Source: Chryseobacterium geocarposphaerae
GTDB taxonomy: Bacteria > Bacteroidota > Bacteroidia > Flavobacteriales > Weeksellaceae
Assembly (NCBI RefSeq): GCF_002797535.1
Contig: NZ_PGFD01000001.1
Span: forward strand, 2,294,001-2,358,000
Direction: 5' to 3'
DNA length: 64,000 nt
This document shows, piece after piece, positions 37,440 to 46,331 of this stretch (position 1 is its first letter; each line of letters begins with the position of its first letter). The notes beneath the pieces were generated by a model. The model was not told the DNA's origin, did no database searches, and saw only the letters and a program-made list of their open reading frames with translations. The translations under genes were made by a program, and so were the position numbers.

Positions 37440-37654
37440 CTATATATTGGTTTTAATTAAAAAATAATCAATTTACTTCAAACACCCTGCCATTTTTTAG
37501 GGGTACATTCAATTTTTCATTAAAGTTAATAAATTTACCCGAATAAACATAAGATTTGTTAACAATTTATTCATATAAATGTAAAATAAAAACCTTTTTT
37601 ACAATATCCATACACATTCCTTATATTTACACACGAAAGAAATCTTTTGCAACC

Positions 37655-38320
37655 ATGAATATTAAAGCATTTTTTATTTTATTCTTCATTAGTTTATCCG
37701 TATCACTGCAAGCCCAGAAAACAGAGTTTCAGGCTCCTGATTATTCATTGATCAAAAAGAATATAGAAGATAAAAGTTCTGAATTTTATTATCCCCGTGT
37801 TTTAAAAAGGCTAAAAGAGAATGATACCCTGCTTACCAATGAGCATTACAGACATCTTTATTTTGGTTTTACTTTCCAGAAAAACTATAAACCTTATAAA
37901 GTCAGTAAGAAAAATGACGAGCTGAAAAAGTATTATCTTGGTGAGGTTACTGAGAAAGATTTTCCAAAAGGAATCAAACTTTTCACTGAAGAGCTGGAAG
38001 AAAATCCGTTTAACCTTCGTGCCATGAATTACCTGGCTTACCTTTATCACCTCAACAAAGATGAGGTTACGGCGAAGAAAATGTCTAAAAATTTCCACGG
38101 GTTGCTGGATGCTGTTTTATCTTCCGGTGACGGTCAAAAATGCGAAACGGGATTTCATGTGATTGCAGTACCGGATGAATACGTTCTTCTCAATATGTTT
38201 CAGATGGAAACCCAATCTCAAAGCTACTCCGGAAAATGTGACTATATAGAATTTGAAAAGGATAAGTATAAAGTACCCGGCTTATATTTTGACGTAAGTA
38301 TATTTTACGGGAAATTTTAA
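37655..38320 (+). CDS. DUF4919 family exported protein
   Basis: I chose the ATG at 37655 (MNIKAFFILFFISLSVSLQA, signal peptide ending LQAQ) for a 221-residue product; an in-frame ATG at 37556 would add 33 residues with no signal. The body (PDYSLIKKNIEDKSSEFYYP, LLTNEHYRHLYFGFTFQKNY, FNLRAMNYLAYLYHLNKDEV, FHVIAVPDEYVLLNMFQM, YFDVSIFYGKF) matches DUF4919. Function unknown. It should be exported to the periplasm or lie on the outer membrane. A strong bidirectional terminator follows. Confidence 0.82.
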   Translation: MNIKAFFILFFISLSVSLQAQKTEFQAPDYSLIKKNIEDKSSEFYYPRVLKRLKENDTLLTNEHYRHLYFGFTFQKNYKPYKVSKKNDELKKYYLGEVTEKDFPKGIKLFTEELEENPFNLRAMNYLAYLYHLNKDEVTAKKMSKNFHGLLDAVLSSGDGQKCETGFHVIAVPDEYVLLNMFQMETQSQSYSGKCDYIEFEKDKYKVPGLYFDVSIFYGKF

Positions 38321-38332
38321 TCAGTCCAAAAA

Positions 38333-38372
38333 AAATAAAGGTTAAAATCAATGTTGATTTTAACCTTTATTT
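38333..38372. terminator. Strong bidirectional terminator
   Basis: A perfect 19-bp stem (38333-38351 and 38354-38372) with a TG loop, starting 13 bases after the DUF4919 stop and 17 bases before the stop of the ABC exporter on the other strand. AT-rich (AAATAAAGGTTAAAATC). Confidence 0.88.
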
Positions 38373-38388
38373 TATATTTAAATATCAT

Positions 38389-40152
38389 TTATTTTGATTC
38401 TTCTTGTTCCTCCTCCATTTCCACTTCATGTCTTAGCTGAGCTTTATACAATGTTGCATAATATCCGTTTTTGTCTAAAAGCTCCAGATGTCTTCCTTCT
38501 TCAACGATCTTTCCGTGTTCCATTACGATAATTTTATCGGCTTTTTCTATCGTAGAAAGCCGATGTGCAATAATAATTGACGTTCTGTTTTTAGTGATCT
38601 TTTCTGTCGCTCTCTGAATTAATTTTTCACTTTCATGATCTATAGATGAGGTGGCTTCATCCAGAATTAAAATTTTCGGATCAGATAAATAAGCTCTTAG
38701 AAACGATAATAATTGTCTTTGCCCTAATGAAATGGATGAACCTCTTTCACTTACTACATAATCATATCCTCCCGGAAGCTGCTCTATAAATTGGTCTACC
38801 TCAATTTCTTTTGCTCCTGCTTTTATTTTATCTAAAGTAATGGTTTCATCACCAAACGCAAGGTTTTCAAAAATACTTCCGTGGAACAAGAACACATCCT
38901 GCAGTACAACGCCAATATGACTTCTCAGATTGTATAATTCATAGTCTTTAAGATTAACATCATCAATAAAGATATTTCCTGAATTAATATCATATAATCT
39001 TGTAATCAAACTGATAATGGTAGATTTTCCGGCTCCGGTTGCACCTACAATTGCGACAGTTTCTCCAGGATTAACCTTGAAATCAATTCCTTTTAGGACT
39101 TCCTGCTTATCATCATAGGCAAAATGAACGTTCTGGAATTCAATTTTCCCGTCAAAATGGTCTTTTTTTACCGTTCCCGTATTTGGCATTGCATAGTCTT
39201 CATCCATCAATCCCAATACTCTTTCGGCCCCTACAATCCCTCTCTGAATGTTGTTAAATCGGTCTGCAATCTGTCTTAACGGACGAATCAACATGGAAAT
39301 ATATTGAATAAATGCAATTACCACTCCCGCACTGATGGTAATATAGCCTCCGTAGAAAAGAATAAATCCGATAAAAAGTGAAGAAATCAATTCCACTACA
39401 GGGAAGAACAATGAGAAAATAAATACAGTTCTCAATAAAGCTCCTTTCAGAGTAATATTAATATCATCAAATTTTTTAAACTCAGATTCTTGTCTGTTGA
39501 ATACCTGAATAATAGACATTCCGGCTAATCTTTCCTGAACAAAAGAGTTCTGATTCGCGGTCCAGTTTCTTTCATCTCCAAAAGCTTTCTTCAGTCTTTT
39601 CTGGAAAAACCTTGTGATAATAACCATTAAAGGCAAAATAGCCAATGTAATGTAACTCAGGTGAACATTCGTATTAAACATCATTATCAGCACAAAAATA
39701 ATCCTTAACACATCTCCGAAAACCATCAGAAAACCGTCTGTATAAACTGTTGCGATTGTTTCAACGTCACCTACGGCTCTTGTCACCAGTTGCCCGATCG
39801 GAGTTTTATCAAAAAATGATGTCTTAAAATAAATCAATTTACCATAAAGTCTTTCTCTGATATCTCTGATTACATTTTGCGAAATATAGTTGGAGAAATA
39901 AACTAAGAAAAAGTTCAAGATTGTTTCGGCAAAGACCAGACCTACCAACAGGTAGATATGCTGCATCATCAGAGATTTGTCTTTTAGCTTCGTAATATCA
40001 TTATCCACAACTTCCATAGTGAGATAAGGCCTATACGTGGAAACCATTGCCAGTAAGATGGAGATAATCAGCGTAATGATGAACCAAGAACGAAACTTCA
40101 TCCCAATAAAGAACAGCCGCTTGATAATTCCCCAGGTATCTTGTTTTTTCAT
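38389..40152 (-). CDS. ABC transporter, exporter type, fused membrane and ATPase domains
   Basis: A 587-residue half-transporter. Residues 1-310 form a six-helix ABC exporter membrane domain (SWFIITLIISILLAMVS and so on), residues 330-575 the ATPase: Walker A GATGAGKST, Q-loop region VVLQDVFLF, ABC signature SLGQRQLLSF and Walker B ILILDEATSSID, H-loop IIAHRLST. It should act as a homodimer or paired heterodimer exporting lipids, peptides or drugs. No partner gene is adjacent. MsbA-like or multidrug function cannot be separated by sequence alone. Confidence 0.93.
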   Translation of the reverse strand: MKKQDTWGIIKRLFFIGMKFRSWFIITLIISILLAMVSTYRPYLTMEVVDNDITKLKDKSLMMQHIYLLVGLVFAETILNFFLVYFSNYISQNVIRDIRERLYGKLIYFKTSFFDKTPIGQLVTRAVGDVETIATVYTDGFLMVFGDVLRIIFVLIMMFNTNVHLSYITLAILPLMVIITRFFQKRLKKAFGDERNWTANQNSFVQERLAGMSIIQVFNRQESEFKKFDDINITLKGALLRTVFIFSLFFPVVELISSLFIGFILFYGGYITISAGVVIAFIQYISMLIRPLRQIADRFNNIQRGIVGAERVLGLMDEDYAMPNTGTVKKDHFDGKIEFQNVHFAYDDKQEVLKGIDFKVNPGETVAIVGATGAGKSTIISLITRLYDINSGNIFIDDVNLKDYELYNLRSHIGVVLQDVFLFHGSIFENLAFGDETITLDKIKAGAKEIEVDQFIEQLPGGYDYVVSERGSSISLGQRQLLSFLRAYLSDPKILILDEATSSIDHESEKLIQRATEKITKNRTSIIIAHRLSTIEKADKIIVMEHGKIVEEGRHLELLDKNGYYATLYKAQLRHEVEMEEEQEESK

Positions 40153-40303
40153 TGTACGAATTGAAGAAAGAATTAAAATAAAATTCTCTGCAAAAATAAG
40201 ACTTTCAAATTTCTCAGCCTTTACAACTTCATTAAATACTCATGAAAATTTCAGATAGCTGTTATTTATGCTATGAATATTAATTGACTTTAAACCTATG
40301 AGA

Positions 40304-41038
40304 TTATTCAAATTCATATCCCACATCCACCAGATACAACCCATGAGCGGGCGCGGAAGTTCCTGCAGAATTACGATGCTTGTCTTCAATTACTTTTCGT
40401 AAATCTTCAGGCTTTATTTTTCCTGAACCGATTTCAACCATCGTTCCGACAATTGCCCTCACCATATTCCGTAAAAAACGGTTCGCCGAAACGGTGAATT
40501 TCAATTCACTTCCATTTTGCTCCCATTCTGCTTTATACATTTTGCAGATATTGGTTTTATTGTCGGTTTTTAATTTTGCAAAACTTGTAAAATCTTCATA
40601 CTCAAATAAAATCTTACAGGCCTCATTCATTTTATCAATATCCAATCCTTTTTTCCAGTGCTGCCACGCAGATTCTGTAGTGAAAGGATTTTTTTCTAAG
40701 GTAATATAATATTCATACGTTCTGTAAGTAGCATCAAAGCGGGCATGAAAATTATTTTTCACTTTAAAGATTCTTTTAATGGAAATATCCGGAGGAAGAA
40801 AGCTGTTCAATCTTCTGGGAAGATCATCATCCAAAACTTTTTCCGTATCAAAATGAGCGAAAATTTTCTTTGCATGAACGCCGGTATCTGTTCTTCCCGC
40901 TCCTGTTGTCTTAATTTCTTCCCTTAAAATGGTGGAAAGCGCTTTTTCCAGTTCTTCCTGCACAGAAATTGCATCCGGCTGAATCTGATAGCCGAAATAA
41001 TTTTTACCGTTGTAGGAAAATTCAATAAAATACCTCAA
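40304..41038 (-). CDS. truA: tRNA pseudouridine(38-40) synthase TruA
   Basis: TruA isomerises uridines 38-40 in the anticodon arm of tRNAs. The 244-residue protein carries the catalytic motif GAGRTDTGVHA with Asp51, plus the N-terminal MRYFIEFSYNGKNYFGYQIQ and RFDATYRTYEYYI typical of TruA. Cytoplasmic. The start at 41038 gives the standard N-terminus. It is followed on the minus strand by the ABC exporter gene after 151 bases, and is divergent from lpxK. Confidence 0.96.
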   Translation of the reverse strand: MRYFIEFSYNGKNYFGYQIQPDAISVQEELEKALSTILREEIKTTGAGRTDTGVHAKKIFAHFDTEKVLDDDLPRRLNSFLPPDISIKRIFKVKNNFHARFDATYRTYEYYITLEKNPFTTESAWQHWKKGLDIDKMNEACKILFEYEDFTSFAKLKTDNKTNICKMYKAEWEQNGSELKFTVSANRFLRNMVRAIVGTMVEIGSGKIKPEDLRKVIEDKHRNSAGTSAPAHGLYLVDVGYEFE

Positions 41039-41131
41039 TGTAATAGTTTAACTTTACAAAAATACTTTAATTTAATAAAATATTTGTTGAAAAGTCGTTG
41101 TGAATATGAGACAAAATGATGTTGAAATTCC

Positions 41132-41139
41132 TATTTTTG
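41132..41139 (+). promoter_or_regulatory. -7 promoter element of lpxK
   Basis: TATTTTTG matches TAnnTTTG and lies 7 bases before the lpxK ATG, which would leave almost no leader. No TTTG -33 box is at the usual spacing. Confidence 0.35.
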
Positions 41140-41146
41140 CATACGT

Positions 41147-42172
41147 ATGAAAAGATGGTACCTTTATCCTTTTTCCCTCGGTTATCATTTGGTAACGGGT
41201 ATCCGGAACACAATGTATGATTTGGGGATTTTTAAATCTACAAAATTCAAAACTCCGATTATCTGTGTCGGAAATCTTTCTGTGGGCGGAAGCGGAAAAT
41301 CACCAATGGTGATGTATCTTGCTCAGTTTTTATCAAAACACTATAGAACCGGAGTGCTTTCACGTGGCTATGGAAGAGTTACCAAAGGTTATGAAGTAAC
41401 AAACTACGACAGCAACTATAAAATGGTGGGTGATGAAGCGATGCAGTTGTTTGAGCGTTTCAAAAATCGTTTTGTCATTGCTGTTTCCGAAGAAAGAGTT
41501 CCCGGAGCCAAGAAAGTCATTGCCGATATGGATCTTGATGTGCTTGTACTGGATGATGCCATGCAGCACAGAGCTATAAAACCTGGGTTCAATATTTTAA
41601 TGACCGATTTTAATGATCCTTATTTTAAAGATCATTTGCTTCCGGCAGGAGATTTAAGAGAATCCAGAGCAGGCGCCAGAAGAGCAGACATTATTATGGT
41701 CAGCAAATGTCCTGATGAACTTACGGAGGAAACCAAGCAATATTATATTTCAAGAATACGACCGGATCGTACCCAGAAAGTATTTTTTTCATCGATTGGT
41801 TATGACGAAAATGTATACGGGAAAGAAAAAATGCTTCCAGACAACAACCTGAATTATTATGATATTCTATTAATTACTGGAATTGCCAATCCCAAACCTT
41901 TGTTGCAGCATTTAGCCAAATTTTCGCAAAGGGTAAAGCATTTAAAATTCAGAGATCATCATAACTTTACGGATGATGATATTAAAAAAATTGTTGCCGA
42001 ATACAAAAAACTGGGCGAATATAAATTAATCTTAACCACAGAAAAAGATTACGTACGTCTTAAAACTTTTGACTATCTTAGAGATATTGTTTACTACTGG
42101 CCTATTAATGTGATCATTGATAAGAAAGAAGAATTCAATCAAATCATCTTAGATTATGTTAGAAAAAATTAA
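41147..42172 (+). CDS. lpxK: Tetraacyldisaccharide 4'-kinase
   Basis: LpxK phosphorylates the lipid A precursor at the 4' position, the last step before Kdo addition. The 341-residue protein has the P-loop VGNLSVGGSGKSP (Gly47 to Ser52), the catalytic-site LVLDDAMQHRAIKPGFNI and the usual N-terminal membrane-associated region (MKRWYLYPFSLGYHLVTGIR). Inner-membrane, cytoplasmic face. It overlaps the start of the purine nucleoside phosphorylase gene by 17 bases, so the pair is translationally coupled. Confidence 0.96.
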   Translation: MKRWYLYPFSLGYHLVTGIRNTMYDLGIFKSTKFKTPIICVGNLSVGGSGKSPMVMYLAQFLSKHYRTGVLSRGYGRVTKGYEVTNYDSNYKMVGDEAMQLFERFKNRFVIAVSEERVPGAKKVIADMDLDVLVLDDAMQHRAIKPGFNILMTDFNDPYFKDHLLPAGDLRESRAGARRADIIMVSKCPDELTEETKQYYISRIRPDRTQKVFFSSIGYDENVYGKEKMLPDNNLNYYDILLITGIANPKPLLQHLAKFSQRVKHLKFRDHHNFTDDDIKKIVAEYKKLGEYKLILTTEKDYVRLKTFDYLRDIVYYWPINVIIDKKEEFNQIILDYVRKN

Positions 42173-42971
42173 GCAAACTGCCGGGTTTATCAAAAACATT
42201 ATTCAGGAAACGCCTGATTTCGCCATCGTTTTAGGTTCCGGATTGGGAAAGCTTCAGGATGAAGTGGAAGCCATTTACATTCTTGAATACAAAGACATCC
42301 CTAATTTTCCGCAAACCACTGTTGTTGGTCACAGCGGAAAGCTTATCTACGGAATTCTGGAAGGCAAAAAAGTACTGATGATGAGCGGCCGCTTTCATTA
42401 CTATGAAGGCCATTCCATGGAAACAGTGACTTTTCCTATCAGGGTTTTTAATTTGTTAGGTATTCAAAATTTAATTCTTTCTAATGCTTGCGGCGGGGTA
42501 AATCCCAATTATAACATCGCTGATATTGTTATGGTAAAAGACCACATCAATATGATGCCTGAACATCCGCTTCGTGGCAAAAATATTGATGAACTGGGTC
42601 CTCGTTTTGTTGATATGAGCGAGCCTTACAACAAAAAAATGATTTCTGTTGCAGAGCAATCTGCCAAAGAGAACAATATTAAAGTTCACCAGGGGATATA
42701 CGTTGCTTTACAAGGGCCAACTTTTGAAACTCCGGCAGAATACGGAATGATAAAAGCAATCGGTGGTGATATGGTGGGTATGAGCACCGTTCCTGAAGTA
42801 ATTGTTGCCAAACACATGAATATGGATGTTTTCTGTGTTTCCGTAATTACAGATTTGGGAGGACCTGATATCGCCTTCACTGTTTCTCATGAAAAAGTAT
42901 TAAATGCAGCCAATAAAGCTATGCCTAATGTAATCGCTATCGTAAAAGGTCTGGTGAAAAATTACCAATAG
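42156..42971 (+). CDS. Purine-nucleoside phosphorylase (trimeric, family I)
   Basis: The enzyme cleaves purine (deoxy)ribonucleosides with phosphate to free base and ribose 1-phosphate. The 271-residue protein shows AIVLGSGLGKLQDEV near residue 24, the phosphate-site VVGHSGKLIYGILEGKK, RFHYYEGHSMETVTFPIRV and ALQGPTFETPAEYGMI with the base-binding Glu. The Asn of the specificity motif VSVITDLGGPD is replaced by Asp, which needs checking. It begins inside the end of lpxK (17-base overlap). Cytoplasmic, salvage pathway. Confidence 0.93.
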   Translation: MLEKIKQTAGFIKNIIQETPDFAIVLGSGLGKLQDEVEAIYILEYKDIPNFPQTTVVGHSGKLIYGILEGKKVLMMSGRFHYYEGHSMETVTFPIRVFNLLGIQNLILSNACGGVNPNYNIADIVMVKDHINMMPEHPLRGKNIDELGPRFVDMSEPYNKKMISVAEQSAKENNIKVHQGIYVALQGPTFETPAEYGMIKAIGGDMVGMSTVPEVIVAKHMNMDVFCVSVITDLGGPDIAFTVSHEKVLNAANKAMPNVIAIVKGLVKNYQ

Positions 42972-43036
42972 ACAATCTCAATTTATAATTTTTTCCTAAT
43001 TCATAAGAAACTGATCTCAAATTACGTTTCATTGTT

Positions 43037-43044
43037 TAGATTTG
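43037..43044 (+). promoter_or_regulatory. -7 promoter element of the TlpA-like gene
   Basis: TAGATTTG matches TAnnTTTG exactly, 18 bases before the ATG at 43063. No TTTG is at 19-20 bases upstream. Confidence 0.4.
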
Positions 43045-43062
43045 CATAAAATGAATTGAAAA

Positions 43063-43578
43063 ATGAAAAAGTTAGTATTAATTTTTGCCTTAAGTATTTT
43101 TGGACTGGGGTATTCTCAGGATGTTCCAAAAGTCCTTAAAACCGGTTTTTCCAAAGAAGCACTAAGCCAGAAGCTGGAAGATGAAGAAGGGAAAAGCATT
43201 ACGATTAAACAAATTTTAGATCAGCATAAAGGAAAAGTATTGGTCATTGATTTTTGGGCAGGCTGGTGCAGAGACTGTCTGAAAGCACTTCCAAAAGCTA
43301 AAGAACTGGAAGAAAACAATAAAAATATTGATTTCGTATTCCTTTCGCTCGATCGCTCCAAAGAAGGTTTTGAAAAAAGCCTGGAAAGATTTGAAATGAA
43401 GGATAAGGAAAACTATTGGTTTGCTTCCGGCTGGAAAAATGATTTCAATAATTATGTTGATCTCAACTGGATTCCCAGATATATGGTGATCGATCAAAAA
43501 TCCGGTATTGCAAAATATTACGCCATTTCTCCTGAAGATCCGGAAATTCAGACTACAATTGACAAGCTGTTAAAATAA
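43063..43578 (+). CDS. TlpA-like thioredoxin-fold protein (exported)
   Basis: A 171-residue protein with a signal peptide (MKKLVLIFALSIFGLGYSQ) and a thioredoxin fold whose active site is WAGWCRDCLK (Cys69 and Cys72). The rest (VLVIDFWAGW, FVFLSLDRSK, NWIPRYMVID) matches TlpA/ResA-type proteins, which reduce disulfides in the periplasm, for example during cytochrome c maturation. Actual partner unknown; two cytochrome c-related genes are 10 kb away. Probably a soluble periplasmic reductase. It follows the purine phosphorylase gene. Confidence 0.88.
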   Translation: MKKLVLIFALSIFGLGYSQDVPKVLKTGFSKEALSQKLEDEEGKSITIKQILDQHKGKVLVIDFWAGWCRDCLKALPKAKELEENNKNIDFVFLSLDRSKEGFEKSLERFEMKDKENYWFASGWKNDFNNYVDLNWIPRYMVIDQKSGIAKYYAISPEDPEIQTTIDKLLK

Positions 43579-43652
43579 ATAAAGTTTAGGCTAAGATTGA
43601 GATTAAGAATCTCATTGCACTCTAAAACCATAACAAGAAAATACAGAATCCA

Positions 43653-43660
43653 TATCTTTG
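43653..43660 (+). promoter_or_regulatory. -7 promoter element of dinB
   Basis: TATCTTTG matches TAnnTTTG exactly and ends 4 bases before the dinB ATG at 43665. If real, the transcript would start at or next to the ATG (leaderless). Confidence 0.35.
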
Positions 43661-43664
43661 TGAT

Positions 43665-44762
43665 ATGGATTTTCCTTTTCCTATCCGCAAAATAATTCAT
43701 GTCGATATGGATGCATTTTATGCTTCCGTAGAGCAGCATGACAATCCTGCGTTAAGAGGAAAACCCATTGCTGTCGGTGGCGGACACCGTGGTGTGGTTT
43801 CTGCAGCCAGCTATGAAGCCAGAAAATTTGGAGTCCGTTCTGCTATGCCCAGTAAAACAGCCAAAGAAAAATGTCCGCATCTTATTTTCGTTCCCCCACG
43901 TTTTGCCCGGTATAAAGAAATTTCAAGAAAGATCAGGGAGATTTTTTATGAATATACAGATCTTGTAGAACCACTTTCATTAGATGAAGCATATCTTGAT
44001 GTTACTGAAAATAAAAAAGGAATAGAATCTGCCAATCAGATTGCAAAGGAAATCCGGCAGAAAATATTTAATGAAACAGGACTTACCGCTTCTGCCGGAA
44101 TTTCGGTCAACAAATTTTTAGCTAAAGTAGCTTCTGATATTAATAAGCCGAACGGACAAAAAACGATTCATCCTGACAAAATTGAAGCCTTTTTAGAGGA
44201 ATTGCCTGTCGAAAAGTTTTATGGAGTAGGAAAAGTTACAGCTAACAAAATGTTCAGCTTGGGAATTTTCAAAGGAAAAGATTTAAAGAAAAGATCTATT
44301 GAGGATCTGACCAGAATGTTCGGCAAATCTGGTGGGTATTACTACAATGTCGTCCGCGGAATTCATCATTCTGAAGTAAAACCTCATCGTATACAGAAAA
44401 GTGTGGCCGTTGAAAGAACTTTTTTTGAGGATCTTTTCGATGAACAGCAAATCAATGAAAAGCTGGAGAGTTTAAGCACAGAACTTCATTCAAGATTACA
44501 AAAAAATAATATTCTCGGGCGGACCTTAACGTTAAAAATTAAATATAAAGATTTCTCTCTTTTTACAAGAAGCATTACTAAAGAAGAATATTTTTCTTCG
44601 GCAGACCAATATTTCAATACCGGAAAAAAACTCTGGGAACTTCGTCCGTTCGACAAACCCGTCCGTTTACTCGGACTCTCGTTATCCCATTTGAATACTG
44701 AAGATCAAAAGCTTGTTTCTGTTCAACTAAAAATCCCGTTTAAAGAATTTGAAGATCAATAG
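43665..44762 (+). CDS. dinB: DNA polymerase IV
   Basis: DinB is a Y-family translesion polymerase. The 365-residue protein has IHVDMDAFYASVE (catalytic Asp14 and Asp16) and SLDEAYLDVT near residue 105 (catalytic Asp and Glu), the helix-hairpin region EELPVEKFYGVGKVTANKMF, and a little-finger domain (FEDLFDEQQINEKLES, RTLTLKIKYKDFSLFTRSIT). The C-terminus lacks a clear beta-clamp peptide (the end is QLKIPFKEFEDQ, with PFKEF only weakly clamp-like). Not to be confused with the DinB-family four-helix protein at 27036. Single gene. Confidence 0.96.
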   Translation: MDFPFPIRKIIHVDMDAFYASVEQHDNPALRGKPIAVGGGHRGVVSAASYEARKFGVRSAMPSKTAKEKCPHLIFVPPRFARYKEISRKIREIFYEYTDLVEPLSLDEAYLDVTENKKGIESANQIAKEIRQKIFNETGLTASAGISVNKFLAKVASDINKPNGQKTIHPDKIEAFLEELPVEKFYGVGKVTANKMFSLGIFKGKDLKKRSIEDLTRMFGKSGGYYYNVVRGIHHSEVKPHRIQKSVAVERTFFEDLFDEQQINEKLESLSTELHSRLQKNNILGRTLTLKIKYKDFSLFTRSITKEEYFSSADQYFNTGKKLWELRPFDKPVRLLGLSLSHLNTEDQKLVSVQLKIPFKEFEDQ

Positions 44763-44806
44763 TTTGTAAATTTTCACTATCTTGTAGAAACCAAATTTTA
44801 CAAAGT

Positions 44807-46279
44807 ATGAACCAGACTATGATTCAATTCTTCCACTGGTACTCGGAAGGGAACGGAAAACTTTGGCAAGAAGCTGAAAAACAGGCAAAATATTTATCCA
44901 AATTAGGAATCACATCAGTTTGGTTCCCACCTGCTTACAAAGGCGCAAACGGAGGCTATTCTATTGGCTATGATACGTACGATCTGTTTGATCTCGGGGA
45001 ATTTGATCAGAAAGGAACCATCCCTACCAAATATGGAACAAAAGATCAGTATTTAAAAGCTATTAAAACCCTTAAGAAAAATAATATTCAAATCATTGTT
45101 GATATTGTACTGGGACATAAAGGCGGTGGTGATGAGCTGGAAACCTTTAAAGTGGTAAAAGTAGATGAAAACAACCGTGAAAAAGTGATTTCTGATATTT
45201 TTGAAATACAGTCCTATACTAAATTTACTTTCCCGGGAAGAGGAAAAAAATATTCAGAATTCGAATGGAATTTCACCTGCTTCAGCGGAACAGATTATGC
45301 AGAGGGCATGGATAAACATATCTATAAAATTCAATCTGAATACGGAAATGACTGGGAAGAAATGATTGATGATGAAAAAGGAAATTATGATTACCTGATG
45401 TTTAATGATATTGAGCATCGGAATCCTCATGTACGTGAAGAGCTTAATTATTGGGCAAAATGGTATTTTGATCAGACCGATTTTGACGGAGTAAGACTCG
45501 ACGCTTTGAAACATATTTCTTTTGATTTTTACAAAGAATGGCTCACTTTATTACGTTCCAATTCCGGAAAAAATATTTTTGCCGTAGGTGAATACTGGGC
45601 TCCCGGACATCTGCATCTGCTTCAGAAATATATTGAAGTAACAGAAGGCTGCATGAGCTTATTTGACAGCTCTTTGCAGAATAATTTCCATACAGCCTCC
45701 AAAGAAGGCGGTTCTTATGACTTGCGAAGGATTTTTGATGAAACCTTAACATTAACAGATCCTATACATTCCGTTACTTTAGTGGATAATCATGATACAC
45801 AGCCCTTACAGAAACTGGAAGCTCCCGTAGAATCATGGTTCAAACCTATTGCTTATGCTCTCATATTACTCAGAGAAAAAGGCTATCCATGTGTTTTTTA
45901 CCCCGATTTATATGGAGCTCATTATATAGATAAGGATGGAGCAGGCAATGATCAGGAAATTTTCCTTCCGAAAGTTGATAAGATTGAAGAATTGCTAAAA
46001 GCCCGAAAAGATCATGCTTACGGAGCTCAAAGGGATTATTTTGAAGACGCCAATTGCTTAGGCTGGATTCGGGAAGGAGACCAGGAACATACCGGCTGTG
46101 CTGTTGTGATCAGCAATAAAGATGCCTACAATAAACCTATGGAGGTTGGAAAACAATACTCCGGAAAAAAGTTTCATGATCTCCTGAAAAGATTTAAGGA
46201 GAAAGTGACAATCGATGAAAATGGCTGGGGGAATTTCCCTGTTCCGGCAGGAAACGTGAGTGTTTGGATTCCTGAATAA
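44807..46279 (+). CDS. Alpha-amylase (glycoside hydrolase family 13), cytoplasmic
   Basis: The 490-residue protein has the (beta/alpha)8 GH13 signatures: QIIVDIVLGHKGGGDE (region I), DGVRLDALKHI (region II, nucleophile Asp near residue 231), FAVGEYWAPG (region III, acid/base Glu near 261) and LVDNHDTQ (region IV, Asp near 329). It resembles GH13_5 alpha-amylases (E. coli AmyA and bacillary liquefying types). No signal peptide is present, so it should act inside the cell on glycogen or maltodextrin. Region I carries GHK where GH13 usually has NH, as in AmyA-type enzymes. Single gene. Confidence 0.93.
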   Translation: MNQTMIQFFHWYSEGNGKLWQEAEKQAKYLSKLGITSVWFPPAYKGANGGYSIGYDTYDLFDLGEFDQKGTIPTKYGTKDQYLKAIKTLKKNNIQIIVDIVLGHKGGGDELETFKVVKVDENNREKVISDIFEIQSYTKFTFPGRGKKYSEFEWNFTCFSGTDYAEGMDKHIYKIQSEYGNDWEEMIDDEKGNYDYLMFNDIEHRNPHVREELNYWAKWYFDQTDFDGVRLDALKHISFDFYKEWLTLLRSNSGKNIFAVGEYWAPGHLHLLQKYIEVTEGCMSLFDSSLQNNFHTASKEGGSYDLRRIFDETLTLTDPIHSVTLVDNHDTQPLQKLEAPVESWFKPIAYALILLREKGYPCVFYPDLYGAHYIDKDGAGNDQEIFLPKVDKIEELLKARKDHAYGAQRDYFEDANCLGWIREGDQEHTGCAVVISNKDAYNKPMEVGKQYSGKKFHDLLKRFKEKVTIDENGWGNFPVPAGNVSVWIPE

Positions 46280-46331
46280 TTTTGGAATTATTAAGTCGTA
46301 GGTATGCTGAATAATGTGAATATTATCGTTT

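Noticed and set aside
37556..37654. Longer N-terminus of the DUF4919 protein
   Set aside because: The extra 33 residues hide the signal peptide; the ATG at 37655 is better placed.
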